Positions 1 through 8,653 of a DNA stretch of 64,000 nt are shown in pieces; within the stretch, counting starts at the first letter, position 1, and each line of letters begins with the position of its first letter. The DNA is from Micromonospora mirobrigensis. GTDB taxonomy: Bacteria > Actinomycetota > Actinomycetes > Mycobacteriales > Micromonosporaceae. A program made the position numbers and the translations under genes. The DNA lies in contig NZ_FMCX01000009.1 in NCBI RefSeq assembly GCF_900091555.1, positions 62,001-126,000 of the forward strand. Direction: 5' to 3'. The notes under the pieces are model-generated. The model was not told where the DNA came from and ran no database searches. It worked only from the letters and a program-made list of their open reading frames with translations.

Positions 1-1532
1 AGCTGAACGTCTTCCCCGACCAGTGCCTGGCGATCACCTTCACCCGGCGGGCGGCCGAGGAGCTGCGGCACCGCCTCGACGGGCTGCTCGGGCCGGTCGC
101 CGAGGACGTCACGGTCGGCACGTTCCACTCGCTGGGCCTGACCATCCTGCGGGAGAACGCCGTGGCGGCGGGCCTGCCGGCGGACTTCCGGATCGCCGAC
201 GACGCGGACCGTGCGGCGGCCCGCGCCGAGGCCGGTGACGACGACGCCCGCTACGCGGCGCTGCTGCGCAAGCGGGACCTGGTGGACCTGGACGAGCTGC
301 TCACCCTGCCGGTGGCGCTGTTCAAGGGCGACCGGAAGCTGGTCCGGGAGTACCGCGAGCGGTGGAAGTGGATCTTCGTCGACGAGTACCAGGACGTCGA
401 CGCGGTCCAGTACGACCTGCTGCGGCTGCTCTCCCCCGCCGACGGGAACCTCTGCGCGATCGGCGACCCCGACCAGGCGATCTACTCGTTCCGGGGCGCC
501 GACGTCGGCTACTTCCTGCGCTTCTCGCAGGACTTCACCGACGCCCGCCTGGTCCGGCTGAACCGCAACTACCGCTCGTCGGCACCGATCCTGGCCGCCG
601 CCGTGCAGGCGATCGCACCGTCGTCGCTGGTCCGGGGCCGGCGGCTGGACCCGGCCCGGTTGGACCCGGAGGCCCCGCTGGTCGGCCGGTACGCCGCGGC
701 GTCCGTCGCCGACGAGGCCGACTTCGTGGTACGCACCGTCGACGAGCTGGTCGGCGGCCTCTCCCACCGTTCGCTGGACACCGGCCGGATCGACGGCCGG
801 TCGACCACCCTGTCCTTCTCCGACATCGCGGTGCTCTACCGCACCGACGCGCAGGCCGGGCCGATCCTGGACGCCCTGTCCCGGGCGAACATCCCGGTGC
901 AGAAGCGCTCGCACGACCGGCTGCGTGACCGGCCCGGGGTGCTGGCGATCGCCCGCGAGCTGCGCAACGCCGGCCTCGACGGTCCGCTGGCCGCCCGGGT
1001 CCGGCTGGCCGGGCAGGTGGTGGCCGAGCGCTTCGCCGTCCCCACCCTCGACGGCACCGGCGCGGTACGCCCCGAGGACGTCCGCGGCGCGGTGGACCTG
1101 CTCACCCCGCTGGCCCGGCGCTGCGGCGACGACCTCGAGCTGTTCCTGTCCCAGCTGGCCACCGGCGCGGAGGTGGACGCCCTGGACCCGCGCGCCGAGG
1201 CGGTCACCCTGCTCACCCTGCACGCCGCCAAGGGGCTGGAGTTCCCGGTGGTCTTCCTGGTCGGCGCGGAGGACGGACTGCTGCCGCTGCGCTGGCCGGG
1301 CAGCAGCCCCGACGACGACCAGGTGGCCGAGGAACGCCGGCTCTTCTTCGTCGGGCTGACCCGGGCGCAGGACCGGCTGTACGTCAGCCACGCCGCCCGG
1401 CGGGCCCGGCACGGCGCGGAGCGGGAGGTGGTCCCGTCGCCGTTCCTGGCCGACATCGACGCGGGACTGTTCGAACGGTTCGGTGACAGCGAACCGCGCC
1501 GGCCCCGGGACCGCCAGCTCCGGCTGATCTGA
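1..1532 (+). CDS. UvrD/Rep-family ATP-dependent DNA helicase, 5' end outside the window
   Basis: This is a superfamily 1A 3'-5' DNA helicase whose N-terminus, including the Walker A motif, lies before base 1; the first whole codon is at base 3. The visible 509 residues keep the other helicase motifs in order: Ia (AITFTRRAAEELR) at the left edge, motif II DEYQD at 381-395, motif III GDPDQAIYSFRG, motif IV RLNRNYRSS, motif V LLTLHAAKGLEFPVVFLVG, and motif VI EERRLFFVGLTRAQDRLYVS. The family unwinds DNA during repair or recombination. The C-terminus is compact, with no RecB-type nuclease motif seen. The next gene is convergent 38 bases away. The family call is firm; which UvrD paralogue it is cannot be settled from this fragment. 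Confidence 0.93.
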   Translation, partial: LNVFPDQCLAITFTRRAAEELRHRLDGLLGPVAEDVTVGTFHSLGLTILRENAVAAGLPADFRIADDADRAAARAEAGDDDARYAALLRKRDLVDLDELLTLPVALFKGDRKLVREYRERWKWIFVDEYQDVDAVQYDLLRLLSPADGNLCAIGDPDQAIYSFRGADVGYFLRFSQDFTDARLVRLNRNYRSSAPILAAAVQAIAPSSLVRGRRLDPARLDPEAPLVGRYAAASVADEADFVVRTVDELVGGLSHRSLDTGRIDGRSTTLSFSDIAVLYRTDAQAGPILDALSRANIPVQKRSHDRLRDRPGVLAIARELRNAGLDGPLAARVRLAGQVVAERFAVPTLDGTGAVRPEDVRGAVDLLTPLARRCGDDLELFLSQLATGAEVDALDPRAEAVTLLTLHAAKGLEFPVVFLVGAEDGLLPLRWPGSSPDDDQVAEERRLFFVGLTRAQDRLYVSHAARRARHGAEREVVPSPFLADIDAGLFERFGDSEPRRPRDRQLRLI

Positions 1533-1569
1533 GCCGACGCCGGCTGACCCGGGCCGACGTCGGGCCGGC

Positions 1570-2424
1570 TCAGCCGGTGGGTTCGTCGGCGACGGCCGGG
1601 CGGCGGGGACGTTCGGTGGTCACCACCAGGGCCACCCCGGCCACGATGACCGCGCCACCGAGCAGCACCGGCGGGGTGACCGGCTCGGCCACGAGCAGCG
1701 CGCCGAGCGCCACCGCCACCGCCGGGTTGACGTAGGCGTACGTGGAGACCAGCGAGATCGGCGCGTGCTGGAGCAGCCAGACGTACGCGGTGAAGGCGAC
1801 CAGCGAGCCGGCCACCGTCAGGTAGCCCAGCGCGAGCCACGACCGGGTGGTGATCGCCGCCGGGTCCAGGCCGGTCAGCTCGCCCCGGCCGGCGCCGAGC
1901 ACCGCGAGCACGGCGGAACCGGCGATCATCTCGTAGACCGTGGCGACGAACGGGTCGGCCGGCATCGGCAACCTGCCGGCGAGGAACGAGCCGACCGACC
2001 AGCTGGTCGCCCCGGCGACCACGGTGAGCGCACCGGCCAACGGCACCGCCCCGGACCCGCCGGGGAGCACCAGCAGGACCAGCCCGACGAAGCCGAGCGT
2101 GACACCGACGAGGGCCCAGGCCCGGGGCGGGTCCCCGGTGACCGCGCGCAGCAGCACCACCAGCAGCGGGACCGTCGCCACCAGCAGCGCCGCGACGCCG
2201 GACGGCAGGGCCCTACCGGGCGGTCCGGACTCGGCGAGCACCACGAGACCGTTCCCGCCGGCCAGCAGCAGCGCCCCGACGAGCGCGGCGGAGCCGAGCT
2301 GACGCCGGTCGACGCGGAGCGCGCCCCGGCCGCCGCGCAGCCGCAGCGCCACGGCGAGCACCACCGCGGCCGCGGCGAACCGCAGCGCCGCAGAGAGCAG
2401 CGACGGCATCGACTCGACGGCCAC
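1570..2424 (-). CDS. EamA/DMT-family transporter, intact part of the reading frame
   Basis: This is a polytopic inner-membrane protein of the drug/metabolite transporter superfamily, built from two five-helix EamA repeats, probably exporting small metabolites. From the GTG at 2424 the frame gives 284 residues with about nine hydrophobic segments. That start cuts off the first helix: the frame continues upstream as LGLVYVLWGSTYLGIR, the classic EamA N-terminus, but has no ATG, GTG or TTG before a stop at 2596-2598. A good start (ATG at 2588) lies in another frame, joined through a duplicated 5-base unit at 2481-2490. The gene is therefore either frameshifted, phase-variable or affected by a sequence error. 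Its 3' end converges on the helicase gene. Confidence 0.8.
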   Translation of the reverse strand: MAVESMPSLLSAALRFAAAAVVLAVALRLRGGRGALRVDRRQLGSAALVGALLLAGGNGLVVLAESGPPGRALPSGVAALLVATVPLLVVLLRAVTGDPPRAWALVGVTLGFVGLVLLVLPGGSGAVPLAGALTVVAGATSWSVGSFLAGRLPMPADPFVATVYEMIAGSAVLAVLGAGRGELTGLDPAAITTRSWLALGYLTVAGSLVAFTAYVWLLQHAPISLVSTYAYVNPAVAVALGALLVAEPVTPPVLLGGAVIVAGVALVVTTERPRRPAVADEPTG

Positions 2425-2483
2425 CCGGATGCCCAGGTAGGTCGATCCCCACAGGACGTAGACGAGGCCGAGCGCGGTCCAGA

Positions 2484-2588
2484 CCAGACCAGGGCCGGCC
2501 GGGTGGCGGGCGCCGGAGGGCCGCCCGGGGGTCGGACCGGGTTCGGCGGCCGCCGGGGTGACGAAGGACGCGGAGTGGGTGAGGTCAT
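2484..2588 (-). pseudogene. Out-of-frame N-terminal piece of the EamA transporter
   Basis: The ATG at 2588 opens a proline-rich cytoplasmic leader (MTSPTPRPSSPRRPP onward) that runs to LVW at about 2484. Removing one of the two AGACC copies at 2481-2490 fuses it in frame to TALGLVYVLWGSTYLGIR and the rest of the transporter, giving a normal-looking protein of about 337 residues. The piece is therefore best read as the real 5' end of the transporter gene, displaced by a 5-base duplication. Confidence 0.65.
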
Positions 2589-2672
2589 CGTTGGATCACG
2601 CTACGGTGACGACGGTGTCCGCGCCGCCCGAGGGTGGCCGGCCTCTCACCACTGGTACGCAGGAGGGCGTGC

Positions 2673-3434
2673 ATGGCGAACTACGGCTCCCCGGGGGACG
2701 GCGACCCGGACCCGTGGGACGGGCGTCGACCGGACGACGGGTTCGACGCCGGCTCCGCGCCCCGGACCGGGACCGGGTGGGGCGAGACGCTGCCCGGCCG
2801 ACCCGACCGGTCGGCGTACCATCCCTCGCCGGGCTGGCCGGCGGCCGTGGAGGCGGCGGAGCCGCCCGCCGTCCCGCGCAGCCGCCCGATCGGCCCCGAC
2901 GACTACCCGGACCCGGACGGCGCCGACCCCTACCGCCCGGGCGGCCCGGGCCCGGTGTCGTACGACGGGCAGCCGGTGCCCCGGCGCGGCAAGGGCCCCC
3001 TGATCGCCGTGCTGGCCGTCCTGTCGGTGGCCCTGCTGGCCGCCGCCGGCACCCTGGCCTGGCTGCTGTTCGGCGGCGGGGCGGAGCAGGTCACGCCGGC
3101 GCCCGATGCGGCGTCGGGCGCGCCCGCCGCACCGGCGAGCGCCGCCGCCTCGGCGGTCCCGACCGCTCCCGCCCCGCAGTCCACGGCCGACCCCCGGTTC
3201 GTCAAGGAGGGGCAGTGCGTCCGCAACGAGGGACCGGCCGGTGGCAAGCCGAAGTTGTTGATCAGCACCTGTGAGCCGAGCAGCTACGAGGTGGTCCGCC
3301 GTTTCGACGGCCCCACGAGTGGTGAGAAGGACGCGGAGGCGAAGTGCGCGAAGGTGCCCGGCTACACCAACTGGTTCTTCTTCGACAGTGAGCTGGACAC
3401 CCTCGACTTCGTCCTCTGCCTGAAGCAGCGCTGA
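2673..3434 (+). CDS. LppU/SCO3897-like single-pass membrane protein
   Basis: The protein has 253 residues: a hydrophilic, Pro/Gly/Asp-rich cytoplasmic N-terminus, one membrane helix (IAVLAVLSVALLAAAGTLAWL), an Ala/Pro linker, and an extracytoplasmic domain with paired cysteines (EGQCVRNEG, LLISTCEP, AKCAKVPGY, FVLCLKQR). The tail pattern resembles proteins annotated LppU/SCO3897; their function is unknown. The ATG at 2673 is preferred because AGGAGG sits at 2661-2666. The next gene, 46 bases downstream on the same strand, is a paralogue with the same architecture, so the pair probably arose by duplication and is co-transcribed. Confidence 0.7.
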   Translation: MANYGSPGDGDPDPWDGRRPDDGFDAGSAPRTGTGWGETLPGRPDRSAYHPSPGWPAAVEAAEPPAVPRSRPIGPDDYPDPDGADPYRPGGPGPVSYDGQPVPRRGKGPLIAVLAVLSVALLAAAGTLAWLLFGGGAEQVTPAPDAASGAPAAPASAAASAVPTAPAPQSTADPRFVKEGQCVRNEGPAGGKPKLLISTCEPSSYEVVRRFDGPTSGEKDAEAKCAKVPGYTNWFFFDSELDTLDFVLCLKQR

Positions 3435-3480
3435 GCCGGACCGGCGCAGCGCTGAGCCGCCTCGACCCCGGGGGAAGCCG

Positions 3481-4356
3481 ATGTCCCGTCCCGACGACGA
3501 CCCGTACCCCCGCCCACCCGCAGGTCACGGCGACGACGAACCGTCGCCGTGGGCCCGCCCGCCGGGCGGCGGGGAGCCGCCGACGGCACCGCTGCCGGGC
3601 TGGGCCGGCCCGCCGGCCGGTCACGACGACTCGCCCACCATGCCGCTGGCCGGGGCGGAGCCACCGACCGCGCCGGTGCCCGGCCCGTACCCGCCCAGCG
3701 GTCCGTTCCCACCGCCGGCCGGGCCCTATTCGTCCGGCGACCCGACGGCCGCCTACCCGCCCGGCCCGTACCAGCCGGGGGAGCCGACGGCCGCGTACCC
3801 ACCGGTGCCGTACCCGCCGGGGGAGCCGACGGCCGCGTACCCACCGGTGCCGTACCCGGCGGGTGGGGGTGGCGGTCAGTGGGGGGCGCCGCCCGGATAT
3901 CCGGTGCCGCCGCCGCGGCGGTCGGGTCGCAAGGTCGCCCTGATCGTCGGGGCGGTGCTGGTCGCCCTGCTCTGCCCGTGCCTGGTCCTGGCCGGGTGGC
4001 TGGTCCTCCCTTCCGGCGACGACGACCGGTCGTCCGCGCCGTCGACGGCGGTCCCCGTCGACCCGACCGAGGAGCCGACCGACGAACCCACCGAGGAGCC
4101 GACCGGGGAGCCTCCCGCGCCCGGCGGGCAGGACTTCGCCAAGGGCGACTGCGTGGTCAACGACGGTACGAGCCAGGCGGCCGCGCTGCGCAAGGTGCCG
4201 TGTGGGCCGGGCGCCTTCGAGGTGCTGCTGCGGATCCCCGGCACCGCCGAGGGGGACCGGTGCGCCCGGTTGGCACCGCAGGCCACGGCGAACTACGTCT
4301 CCGACGGCCCACTGGCCGAGCAGGACTTCGTGCTCTGCCTGCGCCGGGCCCGCTGA
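3481..4356 (+). CDS. LppU/SCO3897-like membrane protein, tandem paralogue
   Basis: The protein has 291 residues and the same plan as its upstream neighbour: a long proline-rich cytoplasmic region, one membrane helix (ALIVGAVLVALLCPCLVLAGW), an acidic Thr/Pro linker of (D/E)EPT repeats, and a C-terminal domain with the matching cysteine pattern (KGDCVVNDG, KVPCGPG, DRCARL, DFVLCLRRAR). The N-terminal part holds an internal repeat of the unit PGEPTAAYPPVPYP, encoded by near-identical DNA around 3775-3865. Such repeats can change length by slippage. The molecular function is unknown. A strong hairpin follows the gene. Confidence 0.7.
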   Translation: MSRPDDDPYPRPPAGHGDDEPSPWARPPGGGEPPTAPLPGWAGPPAGHDDSPTMPLAGAEPPTAPVPGPYPPSGPFPPPAGPYSSGDPTAAYPPGPYQPGEPTAAYPPVPYPPGEPTAAYPPVPYPAGGGGGQWGAPPGYPVPPPRRSGRKVALIVGAVLVALLCPCLVLAGWLVLPSGDDDRSSAPSTAVPVDPTEEPTDEPTEEPTGEPPAPGGQDFAKGDCVVNDGTSQAAALRKVPCGPGAFEVLLRIPGTAEGDRCARLAPQATANYVSDGPLAEQDFVLCLRRAR

Positions 4357-4378
4357 CCCCGACCATCCCCGATAGACA

Positions 4379-4420
4379 AAACTAGGGCTGTCTAGCATCA
4401 ACGCTAGACAGCCCTAGTTT
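4379..4420 (+). terminator. Perfect 18-bp hairpin after the LppU-like pair
   Basis: Arms at 4379-4396 and 4403-4420 (AAACTAGGGCTGTCTAGC and its complement) are perfect and flank a 6-base ATCAAC loop. The right arm ends in TTT. Position and shape suit an intrinsic terminator for the two upstream genes. The arms also contain GTCTAGC/GCTAGAC, which recur in degenerate form further downstream. Confidence 0.7.
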
Positions 4421-4458
4421 CGCCTCGAAGCAACACGCCGGTAGCCCCGTCTATCCAT

Positions 4459-4491
4459 CTCTAGCTCCGCGGCTAGAGGGGCCGATACTCT
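4459..4491 (+). promoter_or_regulatory. Inverted repeat and -10 hexamer of a likely leaderless ATPase gene
   Basis: CTCTAGC (4459-4465) and GCTAGAG (4472-4478) form a perfect 7-base inverted repeat with a 6-base spacer. A TANNNT hexamer, TACTCT, lies at 4486-4491, seven bases before the GTG at 4499, the spacing expected for a leaderless actinobacterial mRNA. The repeat covers the -35 region, so a bound protein would block or recruit polymerase. This is inferred from sequence alone. Confidence 0.45.
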
Positions 4492-4498
4492 GCGATGC

Positions 4499-5737
4499 GT
4501 GGATCCGGTCCGCAATCCGTACGCCCCGGGCGCGGGGCAGCGCCCACCCGAGCTCGCCGGACGGGGGCGGGAGCTGGACGTCTTCGACGTGGTCCTGGAA
4601 CGGATCGCCCGGGGCCGCCCCGAACGCAGCCTGATGCTCACCGGCCTGCGCGGCGTCGGCAAGACGGTGCTGCTCAACACCCTCCGCTCGCAGGCCATCA
4701 CCCACCTCTGGGGCACCGGCAAGATCGAGGCCCGACCGGACCAGTCGCTGCGCCGCCCGGTGGCCGCCGCCCTGCACATGGCGGTCCGCGAACTGGCCCC
4801 CCGACACCGGGCGCCGGACCGGATCGACGGCTTCCTCGGTGTGCTGAAGGCGTTCGCCCAGCGCTCGACGCCGCCCGGGCGCGGCGGCGTCGCCCCAAAA
4901 CTGCGGGACCGCTGGCAGCCCGGCATCGACGTACCGGCCAGCAGCGGGCGGGCGGACTCCGGTGACATCGAGATCGACCTGGTCGAGCTGCTCACCGACG
5001 CGGCGGCCGTGGCGACCGACGTGGGCACCGGCATCGCGATCTTCATCGACGAGATGCAGGACCTCGGCGCGGAGGACGTCTCCGCGCTCTGCGCCGCCTG
5101 CCACGAGCTGTCCCAGCTCGGCGCCCCGCTGATCGTGGTCGGCGCCGGGCTGCCGCACCTGCCGGCCGTGCTCAGCGCGGCCAAGTCGTACTCCGAACGG
5201 CTCTTCCGCTACCAACGGATCGACCGGCTCGACCGGATCGCCGCCGACCAGGCGCTCTGCGCGCCGGCCGAGCGGGAGGAGGTCGAGTACGAGGCCAAGG
5301 CGCTCGACCTGCTCTACGAGAAGTCCGGCGGCTACCCGTACTTCGTCCAGGCGTACGGGAAGGCGACCTGGGACCACGCGCCGCGCTCGCCGATCACCGC
5401 GGCGGACGTCCGGGTGGCCGCGCCCGAGGCGGAGGCCGAACTGGCGGTTGGCTTCTTCGGCTCCCGATTCGAGCGGGCCACCCCGGCGGAGCGGGAGTAC
5501 ATGCGGGCAATGGCGACCCTCTCCCTGGTGGAGGGGGAGGAGGGCGGCGGGCGCGACGACATGGACGCCGCGGTGCCGACCGCCGAGATCGCCCGCTCGC
5601 TCGGCCGGAAACCGGCCAGCCTCTCCCCGGCCCGGGACGCCCTGATCAAGAAGGGGCTGATCTATTCCGGCGAGCGCGGCACGGTCGCCTTCACCGTCCC
5701 GCACTTCGGTCGCTACCTGCGTACCCAACCGGCCTGA
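4499..5737 (+). CDS. AAA/ORC-like ATP-binding protein
   Basis: The protein has 412 residues with a P-loop ATPase core: Walker A GLRGVGKT (residues 49-56), Walker B AIFIDEMQDL (about 180-190), an arginine-rich sensor region, and a C-terminal winged-helix-like segment (AEIARSLGRKPASLSPARDALIKKGLIY). This is the layout of ORC/Cdc6- or STAND-like ATPases common in actinobacteria, often annotated only as ATP-binding protein. The GTG start fits a leaderless promoter directly upstream. It stands alone between inverted repeats and a convergent acetyltransferase gene. The substrate is unknown; a DNA-binding or regulatory role is inferred from the winged-helix tail. Confidence 0.75.
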   Translation: MDPVRNPYAPGAGQRPPELAGRGRELDVFDVVLERIARGRPERSLMLTGLRGVGKTVLLNTLRSQAITHLWGTGKIEARPDQSLRRPVAAALHMAVRELAPRHRAPDRIDGFLGVLKAFAQRSTPPGRGGVAPKLRDRWQPGIDVPASSGRADSGDIEIDLVELLTDAAAVATDVGTGIAIFIDEMQDLGAEDVSALCAACHELSQLGAPLIVVGAGLPHLPAVLSAAKSYSERLFRYQRIDRLDRIAADQALCAPAEREEVEYEAKALDLLYEKSGGYPYFVQAYGKATWDHAPRSPITAADVRVAAPEAEAELAVGFFGSRFERATPAEREYMRAMATLSLVEGEEGGGRDDMDAAVPTAEIARSLGRKPASLSPARDALIKKGLIYSGERGTVAFTVPHFGRYLRTQPA

Positions 5738-5756
5738 CCGGCGGGCGGCCCGGCCG

Positions 5757-6302
5757 TCAGACCCGCGACCAGGGCGGCGGGAAGACCACCTCGCCGCGGG
5801 GCAGCGGGCCCTCGCCACTGACCGTCGGGGGCAACGCCAACGCCTGCCACGGCTCGCCCAGCCCGGACCACGGGCTGGTCAACCCCATCCGGTCGGCCCG
5901 GTCGAAGCCGAACCGCCGGTAGTACGCCGGGTTGCCGAGCACCACCACCAGCCGCTCGCCCAACTCGGTGGCCGCCTCCAGGGCGGCCTGCACCACGGCG
6001 GCGCCGTGCCCCACCCGCTGCCGGTGCGGCGCCACCGCCACCGGCCCCAGGGCCAACGCCGGCGCGACCCCGGCGTCGCCCCGGACCCGCACCCGGGTGA
6101 GCAGGGCGTAGCCGACCACCTCGCCGCCGTACTCGGTGACCATCGCCAGCTCAGGGATCCAGGCGTCGCTGTCCCGCAGCTCGTCGACCAACCCCACCTC
6201 CGGCGGGGAGGCCACGTCCGGGCGGGCGAAGGCGGCGGCGAGCACCCGCCGCACCGGCCCGGCGTCCGCCGGCCCCTCGGGTCGCAGCCGCAGGGTCGTC
6301 AC
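5757..6302 (-). CDS. GNAT-family N-acetyltransferase
   Basis: This 181-residue GNAT enzyme should transfer an acetyl group from acetyl-CoA to an amine. The acetyl-CoA binding segment is ALGPVAVAPHRQRVGHGAAV, with the Q-x-x-G-x-G pattern. LVVVLGNPAYYRRFGF is the tail motif seen in the YhbS/Rv-type subgroup. The GTG at 6302 is chosen because GGAGG lies 12 bases upstream and no fold residues precede it. It is divergent from the DoxX gene and convergent with the ATPase gene. The substrate cannot be told from sequence. Confidence 0.85.
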   Translation of the reverse strand: MTTLRLRPEGPADAGPVRRVLAAAFARPDVASPPEVGLVDELRDSDAWIPELAMVTEYGGEVVGYALLTRVRVRGDAGVAPALALGPVAVAPHRQRVGHGAAVVQAALEAATELGERLVVVLGNPAYYRRFGFDRADRMGLTSPWSGLGEPWQALALPPTVSGEGPLPRGEVVFPPPWSRV

Positions 6303-6437
6303 CCGCGCGACGTTACCCTCCGTCGCCCGTCCATCAGCGACGGTCGCTCGGATCGGCGTGGCGCGGCGCCCGCCACGGCCGGTCGGGATCCGGCCGTTGC
6401 AGGGGTAGCGATCCGTTTCAAGGGGTATGACTGATCC

Positions 6438-7004
6438 ATGAAACCCGTGCGCTCCCTCGCCCGAATCATGTTGAGCGGCATCTTCGTGGTCAGCGGTGCC
6501 CGCAACTTTCAGAACCCCGGCCGCCTGGTCACCGCGGCGAAGCCGGTGACCGACCGGATCACGCCCCTGATCGAGAAGAACGCCCCCCAGGTCCCCACGG
6601 ACACCGAGTCGCTGATCCGGATCAACGCGGCCACCCAGGTCGCCGCCGGGCTGATGCTGGCCACCGGGAAACTGGCCCGCCCGGCCGCCCTGGTGCTCGC
6701 CGGCACGCTGGTGCCGACCACGCTGGCCGGGCATCCCTTCTGGAACAACGACGACCCGGCCGCCCGGAACAACAACCAGATCCACTTCCTGAAGAACCTC
6801 GGCCTGTTCGGCGGGCTCCTGCTCGCCGCCGCCGACACCGAGGGCAAGCCGGGCCTGCGCTGGCGGGCCGGTCACCGGATCGGCCACTCCAGGCGCTCCG
6901 TGCAGCGCTCCGGGCGTTCGGTGCAGCGGGCGGTCCGGACCGCCAAGCGGGAGGCCCGGATCGCCGTGCGCTCGGCCGCCACCGCCCGGCGACTGCCCGG
7001 CTGA
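6438..7004 (+). CDS. DoxX-family membrane protein
   Basis: The protein has 188 residues. It begins with the DoxX signature RIMLSGIFVVSGARNFQNP, then a loop with PLIEKNAPQVP, a second helix pair (AATQVAAGLMLATG and AALVLAGTLVPTTLAGHPFW), and the NNNQIHFLKNLGLFGGLLL motif. The four-helix core is followed by a basic Arg/Ser/Gln tail of about 45 residues, probably cytoplasmic. Some family members sit in redox-linked membrane complexes, but the role here is unknown. The start is ATG at 6438. Four tandem CCCGT units follow the stop codon. Confidence 0.85.
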   Translation: MKPVRSLARIMLSGIFVVSGARNFQNPGRLVTAAKPVTDRITPLIEKNAPQVPTDTESLIRINAATQVAAGLMLATGKLARPAALVLAGTLVPTTLAGHPFWNNDDPAARNNNQIHFLKNLGLFGGLLLAAADTEGKPGLRWRAGHRIGHSRRSVQRSGRSVQRAVRTAKREARIAVRSAATARRLPG

Positions 7005-7024
7005 CCCGTCCCGTCCCGTCCCGT
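7005..7024. repeat. Short tandem repeat, four CCCGT units
   Basis: Four perfect CCCGT copies lie directly after the DoxX stop codon, followed by a CCCCT variant. The array is non-coding and may vary between strains by slippage. Confidence 0.85.
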
Positions 7025-7158
7025 CCCCTCCACCGGCCACCTCCACCCCCGGCCGCGAATCACCTGACCGCTCCGGCAGGCGTTAACGCGGTGTGCATGT
7101 CGAGAACCATCCGGGATCAGTGGAACCGCATTCGGTCGCAGGAGGGGGAGGGGGCGAG

Positions 7159-8628
7159 GTGAGGCGCCGCTACCGGCCCGACGGGGAGCCGCCCCTCCCC
7201 GCCCGCCCGCGGATCAGCGATCGGGACCGGCTCCTGCTGGTCCGGGTAGGTGTCATCGCCGCCGCCGGGTACGCCGCCTGGTTGGCCATCGGCGCGTTCG
7301 GCCGGCCGTACGCCTTCTTCGACATGCGGATCTACCACGGCGCGGTGGTGTGGTGGGCGAGCGGCCACGAGCTGTACGACTTCATCGCCCCCGCGACCAC
7401 CCTGGGTTTCACCTACCCGCCGTTCGCGGCGCTGGCCATGCTGCCGATGGCCCGGGTGCCGGTGGTGGTGGCCGGCTGGCTGAACGCGGCGGCCAGCGTC
7501 GCCGCGCTCACCGTCGCCATGATCGCCCTGCTGCGCCCGCTCGTCGACCGGCTCGGCCGGCCGCTCTGGTTCAGCGTCGGCGTGGCGGTGCCGATGGCGG
7601 TGGCCATCGAACCGGTCCGGGAGACCCTCGGCTACGGCCAGGTGAACCTGTTCCTCTTCGCGCTGGTCATCGCCGACCTGGTCGGTCTGCGCCGGCGGTC
7701 CCGGCGCGGCACCCGTCCGGCGGCGACCGGCCGGCTGGCCCGCCTGGTGGGGACCGGACCGCTGGCCCGCTTCGCGTTCGGCGGCGCCTGGGCGGGCGTC
7801 GGCATCGGCCTGGCCACCGCGATCAAGCTGACCCCCGCGCTCTTCATCGGCTACCTGCTGGTCACCCGGCAGTGGCGGGCGGCGGCCACCGCCATCGGCA
7901 CCACCGTCGCGGTGACCGCGGGGACGTTCCTGATCGTCGGCGAGGAGTCCCGGGCCTACTTCGGCACCGTGCTCTGGCAGACGCAGCGGGTAGGGGCGGC
8001 CGACATGACGGCCAACCAGTCCCTGGCCGGCCTGCTGGCCCGGCTCTACGACGCCATCGAGGCGCCCGGCCTGCTCTGGGTGACCTTCTCCATGCTGGTC
8101 CTGGCGCTCGGGCTGTCCCGGGCCGCCGCCGCCCACGCCGACGGCGACGAGCTGACCGCGTTCACCCTGGTCGGGCTCACCGCCAACGTGATCAGCCCGA
8201 TCTCCTGGTCGCACCACCTGGTCTGGGTCATCCCGGCGATCCTGGTCCTCGCCGACGCCGCCGTCCGTCGGCGGGAGGCCAGCCGGGGACCGGCGGCACG
8301 CACCGGGACACATCCGGCGTACGGGGGGCCGCCCGCGGTGACCGGGCTGCGCCCGCCGATCTGGTACCCCACCCTGACCGGGATGCGCCACGGCGTGGCC
8401 GCCGTCGGGCTCTACCTGCTCTTCCTGGTCTCCCCGATCTGGCCGTACGAGCACCAACTGCCGGAGGTGTCGCACTACCAGGACGGGCTGTTCGGTGCGC
8501 TGATGGAGAACTCGCTGGCCATCGCCCTGATCGCGCTGGTCGCCGCACTGCCCTGGCGGCCCGGCGCCGAACCGGCGTTCTACAACCAGCGACCGGCCCG
8601 GACCAACCAGTTCGCCGCCCGCCGCTGA
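7159..8628 (+). CDS. GT87-family polyprenol-phosphate-dependent mannosyltransferase-like protein
   Basis: This 489-residue polytopic protein of the GT-C fold is related to mycobacterial PimE-type alpha-mannosyltransferases (DUF2029/GT87). After the first helix comes the loop FDMRIYHGAVVWWASGHELYDF, in which the FDMRIYH acidic residue fits the expected catalytic position, then TTLGFTYPPFAAL and about ten more helices, including AIKLTPALFIGYLL and SWSHHLVWVIPAIL. The enzyme should add a sugar from a polyprenol-phosphate donor outside the membrane, probably to a lipoglycan. The GTG at 7159 is preferred because a GGAGGGGGAGGGGG stretch precedes it; an in-frame GTG at 7093 would add 22 residues. 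The acceptor is not known. Confidence 0.85.
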   Translation: MRRRYRPDGEPPLPARPRISDRDRLLLVRVGVIAAAGYAAWLAIGAFGRPYAFFDMRIYHGAVVWWASGHELYDFIAPATTLGFTYPPFAALAMLPMARVPVVVAGWLNAAASVAALTVAMIALLRPLVDRLGRPLWFSVGVAVPMAVAIEPVRETLGYGQVNLFLFALVIADLVGLRRRSRRGTRPAATGRLARLVGTGPLARFAFGGAWAGVGIGLATAIKLTPALFIGYLLVTRQWRAAATAIGTTVAVTAGTFLIVGEESRAYFGTVLWQTQRVGAADMTANQSLAGLLARLYDAIEAPGLLWVTFSMLVLALGLSRAAAAHADGDELTAFTLVGLTANVISPISWSHHLVWVIPAILVLADAAVRRREASRGPAARTGTHPAYGGPPAVTGLRPPIWYPTLTGMRHGVAAVGLYLLFLVSPIWPYEHQLPEVSHYQDGLFGALMENSLAIALIALVAALPWRPGAEPAFYNQRPARTNQFAARR

Positions 8629-8653
8629 GCCGCCGCCCGCCGGGCCGGTCGGG

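Noticed and set aside
7005..7024. CCCGT tandem repeat as a phase-variation switch for the GT87 gene
   Set aside because: It lies outside the coding sequence and more than 130 bases from the chosen start, with no promoter element overlapping it.
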